Assembly: GCA_035415725.1 (NCBI GenBank) | Contig: DAOOGN010000016.1 | Coordinates: forward strand, 1 to 50,563 | DNA from: DSWT01 sp035415725 | GTDB taxonomy: Bacteria > Chloroflexota > Anaerolineae > B4-G1 > SLSP01 | Length of the DNA: 50,563 nucleotides | Direction of reading: 5' to 3' | In this document: in pieces, positions 17,126 to 25,984 of the stretch | Position numbering within the stretch: position 1 is the first letter of the stretch | Layout of the letters: each line of letters begins with the position of its first letter | The notes under the pieces: model-generated | What the model saw: the letters and a program-made list of their open reading frames with translations, nothing else | Database searches by the model: none | Told to the model about the DNA's origin: nothing | Program-made: the position numbers and the translations under genes

Positions 17126-17710
17126 GCTATTTCACAGGAGACTGAAGTAAAGGTGTCTTTATTCACTTTTCCCCAGACCCCCCTCATGCTATGATAGCTT
17201 GTGGATCGTCCACCCACAAAGGGGGCATGTTTCAAATGAGGTAACTATTCAGCCACCCTTGCCAGATGGCGAACGGGACTTTAGAAATGGTGCATCAGGG
17301 GTTGACACTGCGGCTATAGGCGCTGACCCTCTCATCCCCCAACCCCCTTCTCCCCCGCCAGCGGGGGAGAAGGGGGCAAAAAAGAGGGGGTGTGGCGGGC
17401 AGCGAAGCTGCCCGCCACACCCCCCACCCAAAATCCCCCTTCCCCGGGGAAGGGGGATTTTGGGTGGGGGGATGGGCTTATAGAAACACACCTATCTCAT
17501 CATCCAGGAGCGCATGGCATACTGAAATCCGCGCCAAACCTGGTATAGGGGATAAGTTACTTCGTCAGGTTTACTGGCCTGAATAGATACAACCGGGGAA
17601 CTATTTGTGTCGCGCAGTACTAGCCCCTTGTGGGCGTGTTTTTGACGCTTGAAACGGGCACAAGGCCTACAACTGAAATGAGATACACCTAAATGATAAG
17701 GAGGGTACAG
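17126..17710. other. Intergenic region between tupA and the ALDH7 gene
   Basis: Most of it is MITE copy C (17241-17590). The remaining 17591-17710 contains an imperfect inverted repeat CCTTGTG...CACAAGG (about 17631-17667) before the AAGGAGGG of the next gene. No reading frame of note is present. Confidence 0.7.
17241..17590 (+). mobile_element. MITE-like element, copy C (350 bp)
   Basis: It has the full ends GTAACTATTCAGCC and CCTGAATAGATAC. It is longer than copy B because the middle carries extra hairpins, including GGCGGGCAGC/GCTGCCCGCC and a very long palindrome built on CCCACCCAAAATCCCCC with its complement (about 17400-17475). No target duplication is obvious at its borders. Confidence 0.8.
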
Positions 17711-19246
17711 ATGTATGATTTTCTCACCATACTAGGGATTCATGACGTCAATGCCGGTGCCACGACCGGCGGGCCGGATGGTTGGCTCAAGACCGGGGGC
17801 GAACCCCTGGTGTCCTATTCGCCCATCGACGGGAAACCCATCGCCACCGTCATCCAGGCCAATGCCGACGACTACGAAGCCATCGTCACCCAGGCGCAGG
17901 CGGCCTTCAAGCGCTGGCGGATGCTGCCCGCGCCGAAGCGTGGCCTGGTCGTCCGTGAGATCGGCGATGCGTTGCGCGCTTACAAAGAGCCGTTGGGCAA
18001 GCTGGTGACGCTGGAAATGGGCAAGATTGTCGCCGAGGGCTGCGGCGAGGTGCAGGAGATGATCGATATGGCCGATTTCTCCGTCGGCCTTTCCCGCCAG
18101 CTCTACGGCCTGACGATGCAGAGCGAGCGCCCCCAACACCGGATGTACGAGCAGTGGCATCCGCTGGGCATCGTCAGTGTGATCACCGCCTTCAACTTTC
18201 CGGTCTCCGTCTGGTCATGGAATACCTTCCTGGGAGCGACGTGCGGCGATGTGATGCTGTGGAAACCCTCGTCCAAGACGCCGCTGACCGCCATCGCCGT
18301 GCAGAACATCATCGCGCCGGTGGTGGCGAAGTACGCCATCCCAGGCGTCTTCAATCTGGTCGTCGGGGCGGGGCACGACATCGGCGAAAGGATTCTGCAC
18401 GACGAGCGTATCCCCCTGGTGAGCATGACGGGCAGTACGCGCATGGGGCGGCGTGTCAGCGAGGTGGTGGGGAAGCGGCTGGGCCGCTCGCTGCTGGAAC
18501 TCGGCGGTAACAACGCCGTCATCATCACCGCAGACGCCGACCTGGAACTGGCCTTGCGTGCGGTTGTGTTCGGCGCGGTGGGGACGGCCGGGCAGCGCTG
18601 TACCACCACGCGGCGGCTGATCATCCACACGTCGGTCAAGGATGCGTTCCTGGAGCGCCTCATCCGTGTCTACCGACAACTGCCCATCGGCAATCCACTG
18701 GACGAGAAGGTGCTGTTGGGGCCGCTGGTGGATGCACAGGCCGGCGAAGAGATGCAGGCGGCGCTGGCGGCGGCGCAGCAAGGCGGCGGGCGCGTGCTCT
18801 ACGGCGGCGAGCGCGTCTACCCGGCGGGCGGCGACGGCGGCTATTACGTCCAACCGGCGATTGTCGAAGCGCCGCCCGACCTGCCCATCATGCAGGAAGA
18901 GACCTTCGCGCCCATCCTCTACGTCGTCGCCTACAGCGACTTCGACGAGGCCATCGCGTTGCACAACGGCGTGCGGCAGGGACTATCCTCGGCCATCTTC
19001 ACCCGTTCCCTGCACTACAGCGAGCAGTTCCTCTCCCATGCCGGCTCCGACTGCGGCATTGCCAACGTCAACATCGGCACCAGCGGCGCGGAAATCGGCG
19101 GTGCATTTGGCGGCGAAAAGGAAACCGGCGGCGGGCGCGAATCCGGCTCGGACGCCTGGAAATCCTACATGCGGCGGCAGACGAACACGATCAACTGGGG
19201 CAAAGACCTGCCGCTGGCGCAGGGCATCCGCTTCGATGTGGATTAA
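17711..19246 (+). CDS. ALDH7-family aldehyde dehydrogenase (aminoadipate-semialdehyde type)
   Basis: This NAD(P)+-dependent aldehyde dehydrogenase is closest in motif style to ALDH7A1/AmaB, which oxidises alpha-aminoadipate semialdehyde (piperideine-6-carboxylate) in lysine breakdown. The active-site Cys lies in GTAGQRCTTTRRL (about residue 291) and the general-base Glu in LELGGNNA (about 258). The fold also shows ITAFNFPVSVWSWN and GSTRMGRRV. The start ATG 17711 follows AAGGAGGG with 4-5 nt spacing; ATG 17693 lies inside the ribosome-binding region. At 511 aa it has family length. The neighbour pruA oxidises a similar semialdehyde. Confidence 0.88.
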   Translation: MYDFLTILGIHDVNAGATTGGPDGWLKTGGEPLVSYSPIDGKPIATVIQANADDYEAIVTQAQAAFKRWRMLPAPKRGLVVREIGDALRAYKEPLGKLVTLEMGKIVAEGCGEVQEMIDMADFSVGLSRQLYGLTMQSERPQHRMYEQWHPLGIVSVITAFNFPVSVWSWNTFLGATCGDVMLWKPSSKTPLTAIAVQNIIAPVVAKYAIPGVFNLVVGAGHDIGERILHDERIPLVSMTGSTRMGRRVSEVVGKRLGRSLLELGGNNAVIITADADLELALRAVVFGAVGTAGQRCTTTRRLIIHTSVKDAFLERLIRVYRQLPIGNPLDEKVLLGPLVDAQAGEEMQAALAAAQQGGGRVLYGGERVYPAGGDGGYYVQPAIVEAPPDLPIMQEETFAPILYVVAYSDFDEAIALHNGVRQGLSSAIFTRSLHYSEQFLSHAGSDCGIANVNIGTSGAEIGGAFGGEKETGGGRESGSDAWKSYMRRQTNTINWGKDLPLAQGIRFDVD

Positions 19247-19252
19247 CTTTTT

Positions 19253-19322
19253 AGGAGTATGGAGTAGGAAGTAGGGAGTATGGGCTAAACCATCCCCCCT
19301 TACTCCTTACTCCTTACTCCCT
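19253..19322 (+). repeat. GGGAGTA heptamer array, inverted
   Basis: Copies of GGAGTAG/GGAAGTA on the left face TACTCCT copies on the right, forming a loose palindrome between the two aldehyde dehydrogenase genes. The same heptamers recur at 27801-27880, 31421-31488, 32441-32458, 32558-32580 and 34146-34177. Confidence 0.85.
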
Positions 19323-19347
19323 TTCATCATTTTCAAGGAGGCTACAA

Positions 19348-20934
19348 ATGCAAGATAAGCAAACCGTTCAAGCCATGTTGGCGCAGATTGGCGATTTCAA
19401 AAACGAACCGCTCACCGATTTCTCGCAACCGGACAACGCAGCAGCATTTGAGGCAGCGCTGGCGAAGGTACGGAAACAATTCGGAAAAAAGCACCCGCTC
19501 GTCATCGGCGGCAAGGAGATCTGGCCGGAAGCCACCTTCGATTCCATCAACCCCGCCCATCCCGACCAGGTCGTCGGCGTGTTCTCCAAGGCAGGCAAGG
19601 AGCTGGCCGAGCAGGCCATCGAAGCAGCGGCGGTCGCCTTCGAGACGTGGAGCCGCACCCCGACTATCGAACGCGTGGCGATCATCCTCAAGACGGCGGC
19701 GCTGATGCGCGCGCACAAGCACGAACTCAGCGCGTGGATGGTCTACGAAGAGGGCAAAAACTGGGTCGAGGCCGACGCGGATACGGCAGAAGCCATTGAC
19801 TTCCTGGAATACTACAGCCGGCAGATGCTCAAGCTGGAACTGGTCGAGGTTTACCAGGCGCCCGGCGAGCGCGACACGCTGCACTACATCCCCCTGGGCG
19901 TGGGCGCGGTCATCCCGCCGTGGAACTTTCCGGCGGCGATCGCCGTGGGGATAAGCAGCTCCGCCATCGTTGCCGGGAACACCATCGTCTTCAAACCGGC
20001 CAGCGATGCGCCCAAAATCGCCTGGGAGTATTTCCAACTTCTGCGGGAGGCCGGATTGCCGGACGGCGTCTGTAACTTCCTCACCGGCCCCGGCGCGCTG
20101 GCGGGAGAGACGCTAGTGGATCATCCCAAGACGCGCTTCATCTCTTTCACCGGCTCCAAAGAAGTCGGACTGCGTATTCACGAGCGGGCAGCCAAACCGC
20201 AGCCGGGCCAGATCTGGATCAAGCGCACGATTCTGGAAATGGGCGGTAAGGACGCGGTGGTGGTGGATGAAACCGCCGACCTCGATGCGGCGGCCAACGG
20301 CATCATCGTCTCCGCTTTTGGCTTCCAGGGGCAGAAGTGCTCCGCCGGGTCGCGGGCCATCATCGTGGCGGACGTGTACGATGCGCTGATCGAAAAGATT
20401 CTGGCGCAGGCGCGTCAAATGCTGATTATCGGCGATCCCGACAAGCGCGAGAACTACACCGGCCCGGTCGTCTCCAAGAACCAGTACCGCACCGTGCTGA
20501 ACTACATCGAAATCGGCAAGGGCGAGGGACGGCTGATCTACGGCGGACGGGCGCTGGAACGCGACGGCTACTTCATCGAGCCGACCATCTTTGCCGACGT
20601 GGCGCCGGACGCACGCATCGCCCAGGAGGAAATCTTCGGCCCGGTGCTGGCGATCATCAAAGCGGACGATTGGAAGCACGCCATTGCCATCGCCAACGGC
20701 ACCGAATTCGGACTGACCGGCGCGTACTACAGCACCGACGCCGAACGCATCGCCTTCGCCAGGCGCGAATTCCACGTCGGCAACCTCTACATCAACCGCA
20801 AATGCACCGCCGCGCTGGTGGGCATTCATCCCTTTGGCGGTTTCAACATGAGCGGCACGGATTCTAAGACCGGCGGCCCGGATTATATGCTGCTCTTCAC
20901 GCAGGCCAAATCCATCGGTGAGAAACTGGGGTGA
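19348..20934 (+). CDS. pruA: 1-pyrroline-5-carboxylate dehydrogenase (L-glutamate semialdehyde dehydrogenase)
   Basis: It oxidises glutamate-gamma-semialdehyde to glutamate with NAD+, the last step of proline and ornithine breakdown. The protein has the RocA/PruA layout: N-terminal GKKHPLVIGGKEI, PPWNFPAAI, FTGSKEVGL, the general base Glu in LEMGGKDA (about residue 293), and the nucleophile in FGFQGQKCSAGSRAI (about 327). The C-terminus FGGFNMSGTDSKTGGPDYM is typical of the group. At 528 aa it is a monofunctional enzyme without a proline dehydrogenase domain, and no proline dehydrogenase gene is in the window. AAGGAGG precedes the ATG. Confidence 0.93.
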   Translation: MQDKQTVQAMLAQIGDFKNEPLTDFSQPDNAAAFEAALAKVRKQFGKKHPLVIGGKEIWPEATFDSINPAHPDQVVGVFSKAGKELAEQAIEAAAVAFETWSRTPTIERVAIILKTAALMRAHKHELSAWMVYEEGKNWVEADADTAEAIDFLEYYSRQMLKLELVEVYQAPGERDTLHYIPLGVGAVIPPWNFPAAIAVGISSSAIVAGNTIVFKPASDAPKIAWEYFQLLREAGLPDGVCNFLTGPGALAGETLVDHPKTRFISFTGSKEVGLRIHERAAKPQPGQIWIKRTILEMGGKDAVVVDETADLDAAANGIIVSAFGFQGQKCSAGSRAIIVADVYDALIEKILAQARQMLIIGDPDKRENYTGPVVSKNQYRTVLNYIEIGKGEGRLIYGGRALERDGYFIEPTIFADVAPDARIAQEEIFGPVLAIIKADDWKHAIAIANGTEFGLTGAYYSTDAERIAFARREFHVGNLYINRKCTAALVGIHPFGGFNMSGTDSKTGGPDYMLLFTQAKSIGEKLG

Positions 20935-21326
20935 GTGCGGCGATGGACGAGCGGCGGGTTCACATCTATGCCAGTGGGCGGGGTTTTGCCGTGGTGCCGG
21001 TCTGCTACCTGCCGGAGCAGGGGTGGGTGGAATGTGAACCGGTGCAAGAGGTGAGTCTGGAGAAGGGGCTGCCTACGGCGGTCATTTTGGAGCAGGCCAT
21101 TGAAGGCGCCGCGCAGCACCCATGCCGTGATCCACAGGCGTGGAGCGGCGCGCCAGGAGGCTGGCGGGATCGCCATCTATTTGCGGCGCACCTGATAAAG
21201 CGCGAGGAAACGTGGCAACTTTTCATCCTGCCGGACTCGACGCCGACCAGGGAATGGCCGGCGAACACGCCTGTCAGCCACATCACACGCTACCTCATCG
21301 CCCAATTGGGAACGGCGTTGGCCTAG
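20931..21326 (+). CDS. Hypothetical protein, 131 aa
   Basis: It starts at GTG 20931 overlapping the pruA stop (GTGA), or at ATG 20943, so it is translationally coupled to pruA. I recognise no family. It is a soluble mixed alpha/beta sequence without signal peptide (VHIYASGRGFAVVPVCYLPEQGWVECEPV ... LFAAHLIKREETWQLFILPDS). The tight coupling suggests a role alongside the semialdehyde dehydrogenase, but nothing in the sequence says what it is. Confidence 0.6.
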   Translation: MSAAMDERRVHIYASGRGFAVVPVCYLPEQGWVECEPVQEVSLEKGLPTAVILEQAIEGAAQHPCRDPQAWSGAPGGWRDRHLFAAHLIKREETWQLFILPDSTPTREWPANTPVSHITRYLIAQLGTALA

Positions 21327-21351
21327 CAGTGCAGAGGACCTAAAAGTTTCG

Positions 21352-21375
21352 GTAACTATTCAGGCCAGTCAACCC
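21352..21375 (+). repeat. MITE end fragment, copy H
   Basis: GTAACTATTCAGGCCAG matches the family terminal repeat, but no body follows. It may be a solo end left by deletion. Confidence 0.45.
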
Positions 21376-21382
21376 ATAGCTC

Positions 21383-22243
21383 TTATGGCTCGTGGTGTGC
21401 TTTCTCCACGTCCCAATAGACCAACGCCGAGCGTGTGCCGCTCGGCCAGACCCATTGTCCATTCACCTCGGTCAAATGCTGGGCAAGCAGATCACGGAGA
21501 AAGACGTCGTGTGTCGGGTCGTTGACCAGATCGAAGCGGCGTTTCACATCGGCGAGCGCCTCATCCAGGCTGGCGTTGACCCACGGCTTCCACAGGCCCG
21601 TGTCTTCCAGGAGCACGTTGGCGAAGATGCCCAGTTGCAACAGCGCGTTGTAACCGACCTGGAAATTGGGACTGTCGTAGGGCTGCCCCCAGATGTGCTG
21701 TGCGGCTTGCGCCATCACACCGTCGGGAGTGACGACGCGCAGTAGCAGGTAACAGCGCCGCTGCGCCACTGCCGTCATCTTGTGCACCGCCGCTGCAAAG
21801 TCGGCGACGCCGTAGAGCGCGTGGGAGCACAGCACCACGTCGTGCGGGACGACATCCACTTCAGGCCAGCCGCCGGCGATAATGCTCACGTTGGTCAGTC
21901 CCTCCGCCGCGACATTCTCGCGCAGTACGTTCAGCATCGCGGGCGAAAGGTCTAGCGCCGTCACATGCCGGGCGACCCGCGCCAGGAAGGCCGTCCAGGC
22001 CCCCGTTCCCGCGCCGATGTCCAGCACGGTCTCGCCGGGATGCCGTTCCAGGTCGGCGGCGATGAACGCGCGGCTGGAATCCGGCTTGGCCCAACGGCGC
22101 TGCACCGTCTCGTGATAGGTGTGCGCTCTGTCCCGCCAGACGTCGGGATGCTCGTCGACTTTGGCTTGGGCGCGCCCCCGCGCGTGCGCTTCTACCAACT
22201 CGCGCCACAGAGATAACCAGTCAGGTATAGGTTGCACTGTCAA
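21383..22243 (-). CDS. Class I SAM-dependent methyltransferase
   Basis: Motif I is VLDIGAGTGAWTAFLA (about residue 73), followed by the acidic motif LDLSPAM and the motif IV-like VVLCSHALYGV, so this is a Rossmann-fold methyltransferase of the Methyltransf_25/11 type. The 286-aa protein has an N-terminal extension of about 60 residues and a C-terminal alpha/beta tail (DVFLRDLLAQHL). It is downstream of the ABC importer on the same strand, with a MITE and 370 bp between them. The substrate is unknown. ATG 22243 is followed by ACAGTGCAACCT, with a weak GGAGG upstream. Confidence 0.8.
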   Translation of the reverse strand: MTVQPIPDWLSLWRELVEAHARGRAQAKVDEHPDVWRDRAHTYHETVQRRWAKPDSSRAFIAADLERHPGETVLDIGAGTGAWTAFLARVARHVTALDLSPAMLNVLRENVAAEGLTNVSIIAGGWPEVDVVPHDVVLCSHALYGVADFAAAVHKMTAVAQRRCYLLLRVVTPDGVMAQAAQHIWGQPYDSPNFQVGYNALLQLGIFANVLLEDTGLWKPWVNASLDEALADVKRRFDLVNDPTHDVFLRDLLAQHLTEVNGQWVWPSGTRSALVYWDVEKAHHEP

Positions 22244-22613
22244 CCTCCATTGGAAATGAACCGTTAATCGTATCTATTCAGGCTCGTAAAAACCCGGCAG
22301 GGAAAGGGGATTGTGGGGAGATGAGAGGGTCAGCGCCGATGGCCGAAGTGTCAACCCATGAGGCACCCTCCCCCAAGTCCCCTTCGCCGCCTGGCAAGGG
22401 TGGCTGAATAGTGATGTGTTCAATATCATCCTGAACGAGTACAAATTAACACGAAAAGTATAAAAAATCAGTGAAAGTCCGTGCCATCCGTGGCAAAAAC
22501 TAAAGCCGTGTTTCCACCACCGCCCAAACTCCCAGAGAACCTGAAAAATTAGCCGGGATTCGGTTAGTATTTTCATCCAGCCGCTGGTGAACCACCGCTC
22601 AATGGTGAATTCC
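22244..22613. repeat. Intergenic repeats: inverted MITE copy D and GGGACTT-type block
   Basis: MITE copy D occupies 22270-22415, inverted and shortened by about 100 bp but with both ends (GTATCTATTCAGGC and GGCTGAATAGT). The stretch about 22485-22550 is the inverse of the GGTTCTCTGGGA...GGCTTTAGTTTTTGCC block seen near 5690, 40580 and 48060. Between them GTCCGTGCCATCCGTGGC resembles the ATCCGTG repeats near 48140. No gene is visible. Confidence 0.75.
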
Positions 22614-23390
22614 TCAGTATGCGACGACCAGCAGACGCCCATGCCGATCCTGTAGCACGTCGATGGGTACGTCATAGGTAGCCGAGAGGTGCGCAGCGGT
22701 CATCGCTTCGGCGGCATGGCCGGCGTGTAACACGCGCCCCTGCCGCATCAGAACCACATAATCCGCTGTAGCCGCCGCAGCGTTGGGATCGTGGGTGGTG
22801 AAGATCACCGTCTGGCCTTGCGCGCGCAAGTCGCGCATGAGACGCAGGATGCGCCGGGCATTGCCCACGTCCAGATGCGATGTCGGCTCGTCCAGCAGCA
22901 GGATGTCCGGCTCTTGCGTCAATGCACGCGCCAGGATGACCAACTGGCGCTCGCCGCCGCTCAAGGCCGGGACGGGACGATCCCACAGGGCGGCGATGCC
23001 CACCGTCTCCAGCGCGCGAAACGCCGTTTCGTAATCGCGCTCGCCAGGACGCTGCAACAACGTCAGGTACGGTGCGCGCCCCAGCAGCACTGTCTCCAAC
23101 ACGTTCAGGTTGAAGGCCGCCGGCTCTTCCTGGGGCACCAGTCCCAGCATGTGGCTTACCTCCCGGTGGGCGTAATCCGCGTGAAGCGCGCCCGCCAGCA
23201 GGATTTGCCCGCACTGCGGCGTGAGCAATCCCAAGATCAGGTGCAACAACGTGGTCTTGCCGGAGCCGTTCGGCCCCAGGATGGCCGTCACCGCGCCGGC
23301 GGGCAGGTCGAGGGTGATGTCCTGCACCACGTCGGGCGCCGTCGGCGTGTAGCGGAACGCCAGGCCGTGGAGCGAAACCGCAGCGTTCAA
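22614..23390 (-). CDS. FecE/BtuD-type ABC transporter ATP-binding protein
   Basis: This is the ATPase of the three-gene importer 25934-22614. It has Walker A GPNGSGKTT (about 38-46), the Q-loop LVPQEE, the signature LSGGERQLV and Walker B ILLLDEPTSHLDVG, followed by TTHDP. Its class is that of iron-siderophore, haem, cobalamin and MolC-type ATPases. ATG 23390 overlaps the permease stop (ATGA). At 258 aa it has the usual length. The context suggests molybdate/tungstate rather than iron (see the binding protein). Confidence 0.92.
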   Translation of the reverse strand: MNAAVSLHGLAFRYTPTAPDVVQDITLDLPAGAVTAILGPNGSGKTTLLHLILGLLTPQCGQILLAGALHADYAHREVSHMLGLVPQEEPAAFNLNVLETVLLGRAPYLTLLQRPGERDYETAFRALETVGIAALWDRPVPALSGGERQLVILARALTQEPDILLLDEPTSHLDVGNARRILRLMRDLRAQGQTVIFTTHDPNAAAATADYVVLMRQGRVLHAGHAAEAMTAAHLSATYDVPIDVLQDRHGRLLVVAY

Positions 23391-24409
23391 CGCTTCAACT
23401 CCAATTCATGGCGCAGCAGCAGGCCGAAAAAGGCAACTGCGCCGATGAGCGAGGTCAAAATCCCCAAGGGGATTTCACCGGTGAGCACCGTGCGGGCCAG
23501 GTCGTCACAGAGTAGCACGAAAAGGCCACCGAGCAACATCCCGCCGGGAACAGCCGATTGCGCATCGGCGCCGAGGACGCGGCGGGCGATGTGCGGTACA
23601 ATCAGCCCTACCCAGCCGATCTGTCCGGCTTTGGAGACGACTGCCGCCGTCGCCGCCGTCGCCGCCACGAGCATCACCATGCGTTCGCGGCCTGGCAGTG
23701 CGCCCAGGGCAAAAGCCGTCGCATCGCGCAGTGAGAGCAGGTTCAGCCGCCAGCGCATCAGGAAGATCACGACGAGCGCCGGGATGACCACCGGCAGGAT
23801 GTGGAGCACGTCCTCCCAGGTGATAGCCCACAAGCCGCCGAGCAGCCAGAAGGTGATGTCGGGTAGTTGTTTGAGAGGATCGGCCAGGTATTTGATGATG
23901 CCGGTTCCGGCGGAGTAAAAGGCGGAGATGCCGATCCCCGCCATCACCAGCCGCAACACCCAATCCCCCAGCCGCAGCCGTCGCGCCATCAGATAACTGG
24001 CCGCCAGTCCCAAAAAGGCGAACAGCGCGGCGCTGCCCTGTACCACGGCGGCAGACCCGCCCAGGAAGACGATGCCCAGAGAGGCGCCAAAAGCCGCTCC
24101 CTGCGAGACGCCCAGGAAGCCGGCGTCCACCAGAGGGTTGCGGAAGATGAGTTGAAAGGTGGTTCCCGCCGCCGCCAGCGTTGCGCCGAGAAGCACAGCC
24201 GTCAGGATGCGCGGCAGCCGCAAATTCAGCACCACCGTGCGGGCCAACTCGTTCTCACGCAGCACGCCGGGCGGGGTAAAGTAAGGGGCGGGGTAGCGTC
24301 CCAAAAGCAGCGAGAACGCCACACCCAGAAGCAGCGCGCCCCCCAGCCCCCACAATCGCCGCCGGAAACGCCCGGCGCGCCCCGCCGCCTCCTCCGTCTC
24401 AACGGACAT
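23387..24409 (-). CDS. FecCD-type ABC transporter permease
   Basis: This inner-membrane permease of the BtuC/FecCD family has about ten hydrophobic segments over 340 aa. Family signatures include NLRLPRILTAVLLGATLAAAGTTFQLIFRNPLVDAGFLGVSQGAAFGA near the N-terminal third and GQIGWVGLIVPHIARRVLG near residue 262. It starts at ATG 24409, 11 bp inside the end of the binding-protein gene, and overlaps the ATPase gene, so the three genes form one coupled operon. MolB of the MolBCA molybdate importer belongs to the same family, and so do siderophore permeases. Confidence 0.93.
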   Translation of the reverse strand: MSVETEEAAGRAGRFRRRLWGLGGALLLGVAFSLLLGRYPAPYFTPPGVLRENELARTVVLNLRLPRILTAVLLGATLAAAGTTFQLIFRNPLVDAGFLGVSQGAAFGASLGIVFLGGSAAVVQGSAALFAFLGLAASYLMARRLRLGDWVLRLVMAGIGISAFYSAGTGIIKYLADPLKQLPDITFWLLGGLWAITWEDVLHILPVVIPALVVIFLMRWRLNLLSLRDATAFALGALPGRERMVMLVAATAATAAVVSKAGQIGWVGLIVPHIARRVLGADAQSAVPGGMLLGGLFVLLCDDLARTVLTGEIPLGILTSLIGAVAFFGLLLRHELELKR

Positions 24410-25934
24410 TCAGGAAGACCTTCGGCATAATCGCGGTATCCACGGCAGCGTGATCCAGCCCATAGAGTTTGCCGAAGAAAGCGTAGATTTCCGCTTGCAG
24501 GTCTACGTCGGCAAAAAGATCGGGGTAGATGCGCGTCGCCAGCCACGTGACGCCGAGAATCCAACGCGGTTCGGGGGTGTCCCATTCGAAATGGTCCATC
24601 GGGTAAGCATACAATTCCCCGTTTTGTACCGCCGTCAGTGCTTTCCAGTACACATCTGCTTTGAGGCCATCAATCACTGCCTGCGTGTCGTGGTCGTAGG
24701 ACATCACCACGAAAATCTTGTCGGGATTCCAGGCCGCGATCTGCTCCACATTCACCACCGTCCAGCCGTCGGTGATTTGCGCTTCGCTGAGCCACACGGG
24801 AATGCCGCCGGCCGCCTGCACCTGGAATGTCTGCATCCACGCCTGCGCCGGAACTTGCACGGCTACTTCAGCGCCCCGGTCGGAGTAATAAACCAGCAGC
24901 ACGCGGGGGCGCTCGCTCTCCGGCACCTCCGCCACCCGTGCTGTAATGCGGTCAAGGCGACTCTGGTAGAACGCGATGATCTCTGCGGCGCGCGTGGGGT
25001 TCCCCAGCAACAGGCCGAGATTGGTCACGTCCTGGAAGAACTGTTCCGGCGTTTCCAATCCCAGGTACACGACGGGGATGTTGACTTGCGCCAGCGCGTC
25101 GCCCATCTCTTCCATGACCACGCTTTTCATCAACACAAGGTCGGGTTCGAGTGCGGCGATCTGCTCCGGATTGGGATTCACGGCCAGACCCACCACCTTA
25201 TCGACGAAGTCGGGGTCCACGTGAACGATGAAATCGCTCTGCGAGGCGCTCTTGCTTTCCACGCCGATGAGGCGCGACCGCCCTTCAGGGAACGTGTAGA
25301 GCAAGTGCAGCGCCATGTACGGTCCGCGCCCCACGATCACGATGCGGCGCGGCAACCGGGGGAGGCTGACCGTGCGGCCGGCGGCGTCCGTGACCGTCAC
25401 GGGGCCGTCGTTGGGGATGGTTTCATCGCCCGTTGAGGGCGCCTGGGGAATCGCCGCGGTATCAGCGAGCACCTGAAGGGTGATGAGATCGCGCACCTGG
25501 ATGTTGCCGGGGAATCCCGGCAACACGACGCGGAAGCCGCCCTGATCCTGGAAGGCGACGATGCACTCGGCGCAGGCAGTGACGTCGGCCAACGGCGCTT
25601 GGGCTTCGTAGCCGTCGCGGGCGGAGAAAATCAACGTTGTGGCGTCCGCCGACGCGCCCACCTCGGCCAGCAGCGCCGTGAAGGGGACGCCGGTGTAGGT
25701 GGCCGTCTCACCGTCTTTGTTGGTGTACGCCGTCTCGCGGGTTCCCAATGCCCGGAGTTCTTCGATCGTGAACGTCCGCTCCCCGGCAATCGCGCCGGTG
25801 ACGTGCAACGTCGCCTCGTCAGTGGTTGATACGGCCTCAGCCGCCGGCGTAGGCGGAGGAGGCGTCGGCGTACAACCTGCCAGCACACTCAGCAACACCA
25901 GAACTGCCATAACTTTCCATAATGACTTCATCAT
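24399..25934 (-). CDS. FecB/TroA-like binding lipoprotein with an N-terminal SUOX-like domain
   Basis: This is the binding protein of the class II importer. A lipoprotein signal (VLAGC, then a Pro-rich linker) is followed at about 43-155 by a domain that aligns closely with the TupA C-terminus: LHVTGAIAG, TIEELRALG, YTGVPFTALL, ARDGYEAQAPLADVTACAEC, GGFRVVLPGFPGN. The FecB-like core starts near 175 (VTVTDAAGRTVSLPRLPRRIVIVG) and includes NPNPEQIAALEPDLVLM and the long bridging-helix region. Because the same accessory domain sits on the tungstate protein, I infer molybdate/tungstate (MolA-like) as substrate rather than haem or siderophore. The 511-aa length is well above the usual 300-350. Confidence 0.85.
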   Translation of the reverse strand: MMKSLWKVMAVLVLLSVLAGCTPTPPPPTPAAEAVSTTDEATLHVTGAIAGERTFTIEELRALGTRETAYTNKDGETATYTGVPFTALLAEVGASADATTLIFSARDGYEAQAPLADVTACAECIVAFQDQGGFRVVLPGFPGNIQVRDLITLQVLADTAAIPQAPSTGDETIPNDGPVTVTDAAGRTVSLPRLPRRIVIVGRGPYMALHLLYTFPEGRSRLIGVESKSASQSDFIVHVDPDFVDKVVGLAVNPNPEQIAALEPDLVLMKSVVMEEMGDALAQVNIPVVYLGLETPEQFFQDVTNLGLLLGNPTRAAEIIAFYQSRLDRITARVAEVPESERPRVLLVYYSDRGAEVAVQVPAQAWMQTFQVQAAGGIPVWLSEAQITDGWTVVNVEQIAAWNPDKIFVVMSYDHDTQAVIDGLKADVYWKALTAVQNGELYAYPMDHFEWDTPEPRWILGVTWLATRIYPDLFADVDLQAEIYAFFGKLYGLDHAAVDTAIMPKVFLNVR

Positions 25935-25948
25935 TTGATCCTCCTCAT
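25931..25948 (-). other. Five-codon mini-ORF on a duplicated Shine-Dalgarno
   Basis: The unit GAGGAGGATCAAAT is present twice in tandem before the binding-protein gene. The inner copy creates ATG AGG AGG ATC AAA TGA (MRRIK), whose stop overlaps the real ATG codons at 25934 and 25931. It could tune initiation by coupling, or be a harmless slippage product. Confidence 0.4.
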
Positions 25949-25984
25949 TTGATCCTCCTCAAGATCAGATAGGTATGTTTAGAT

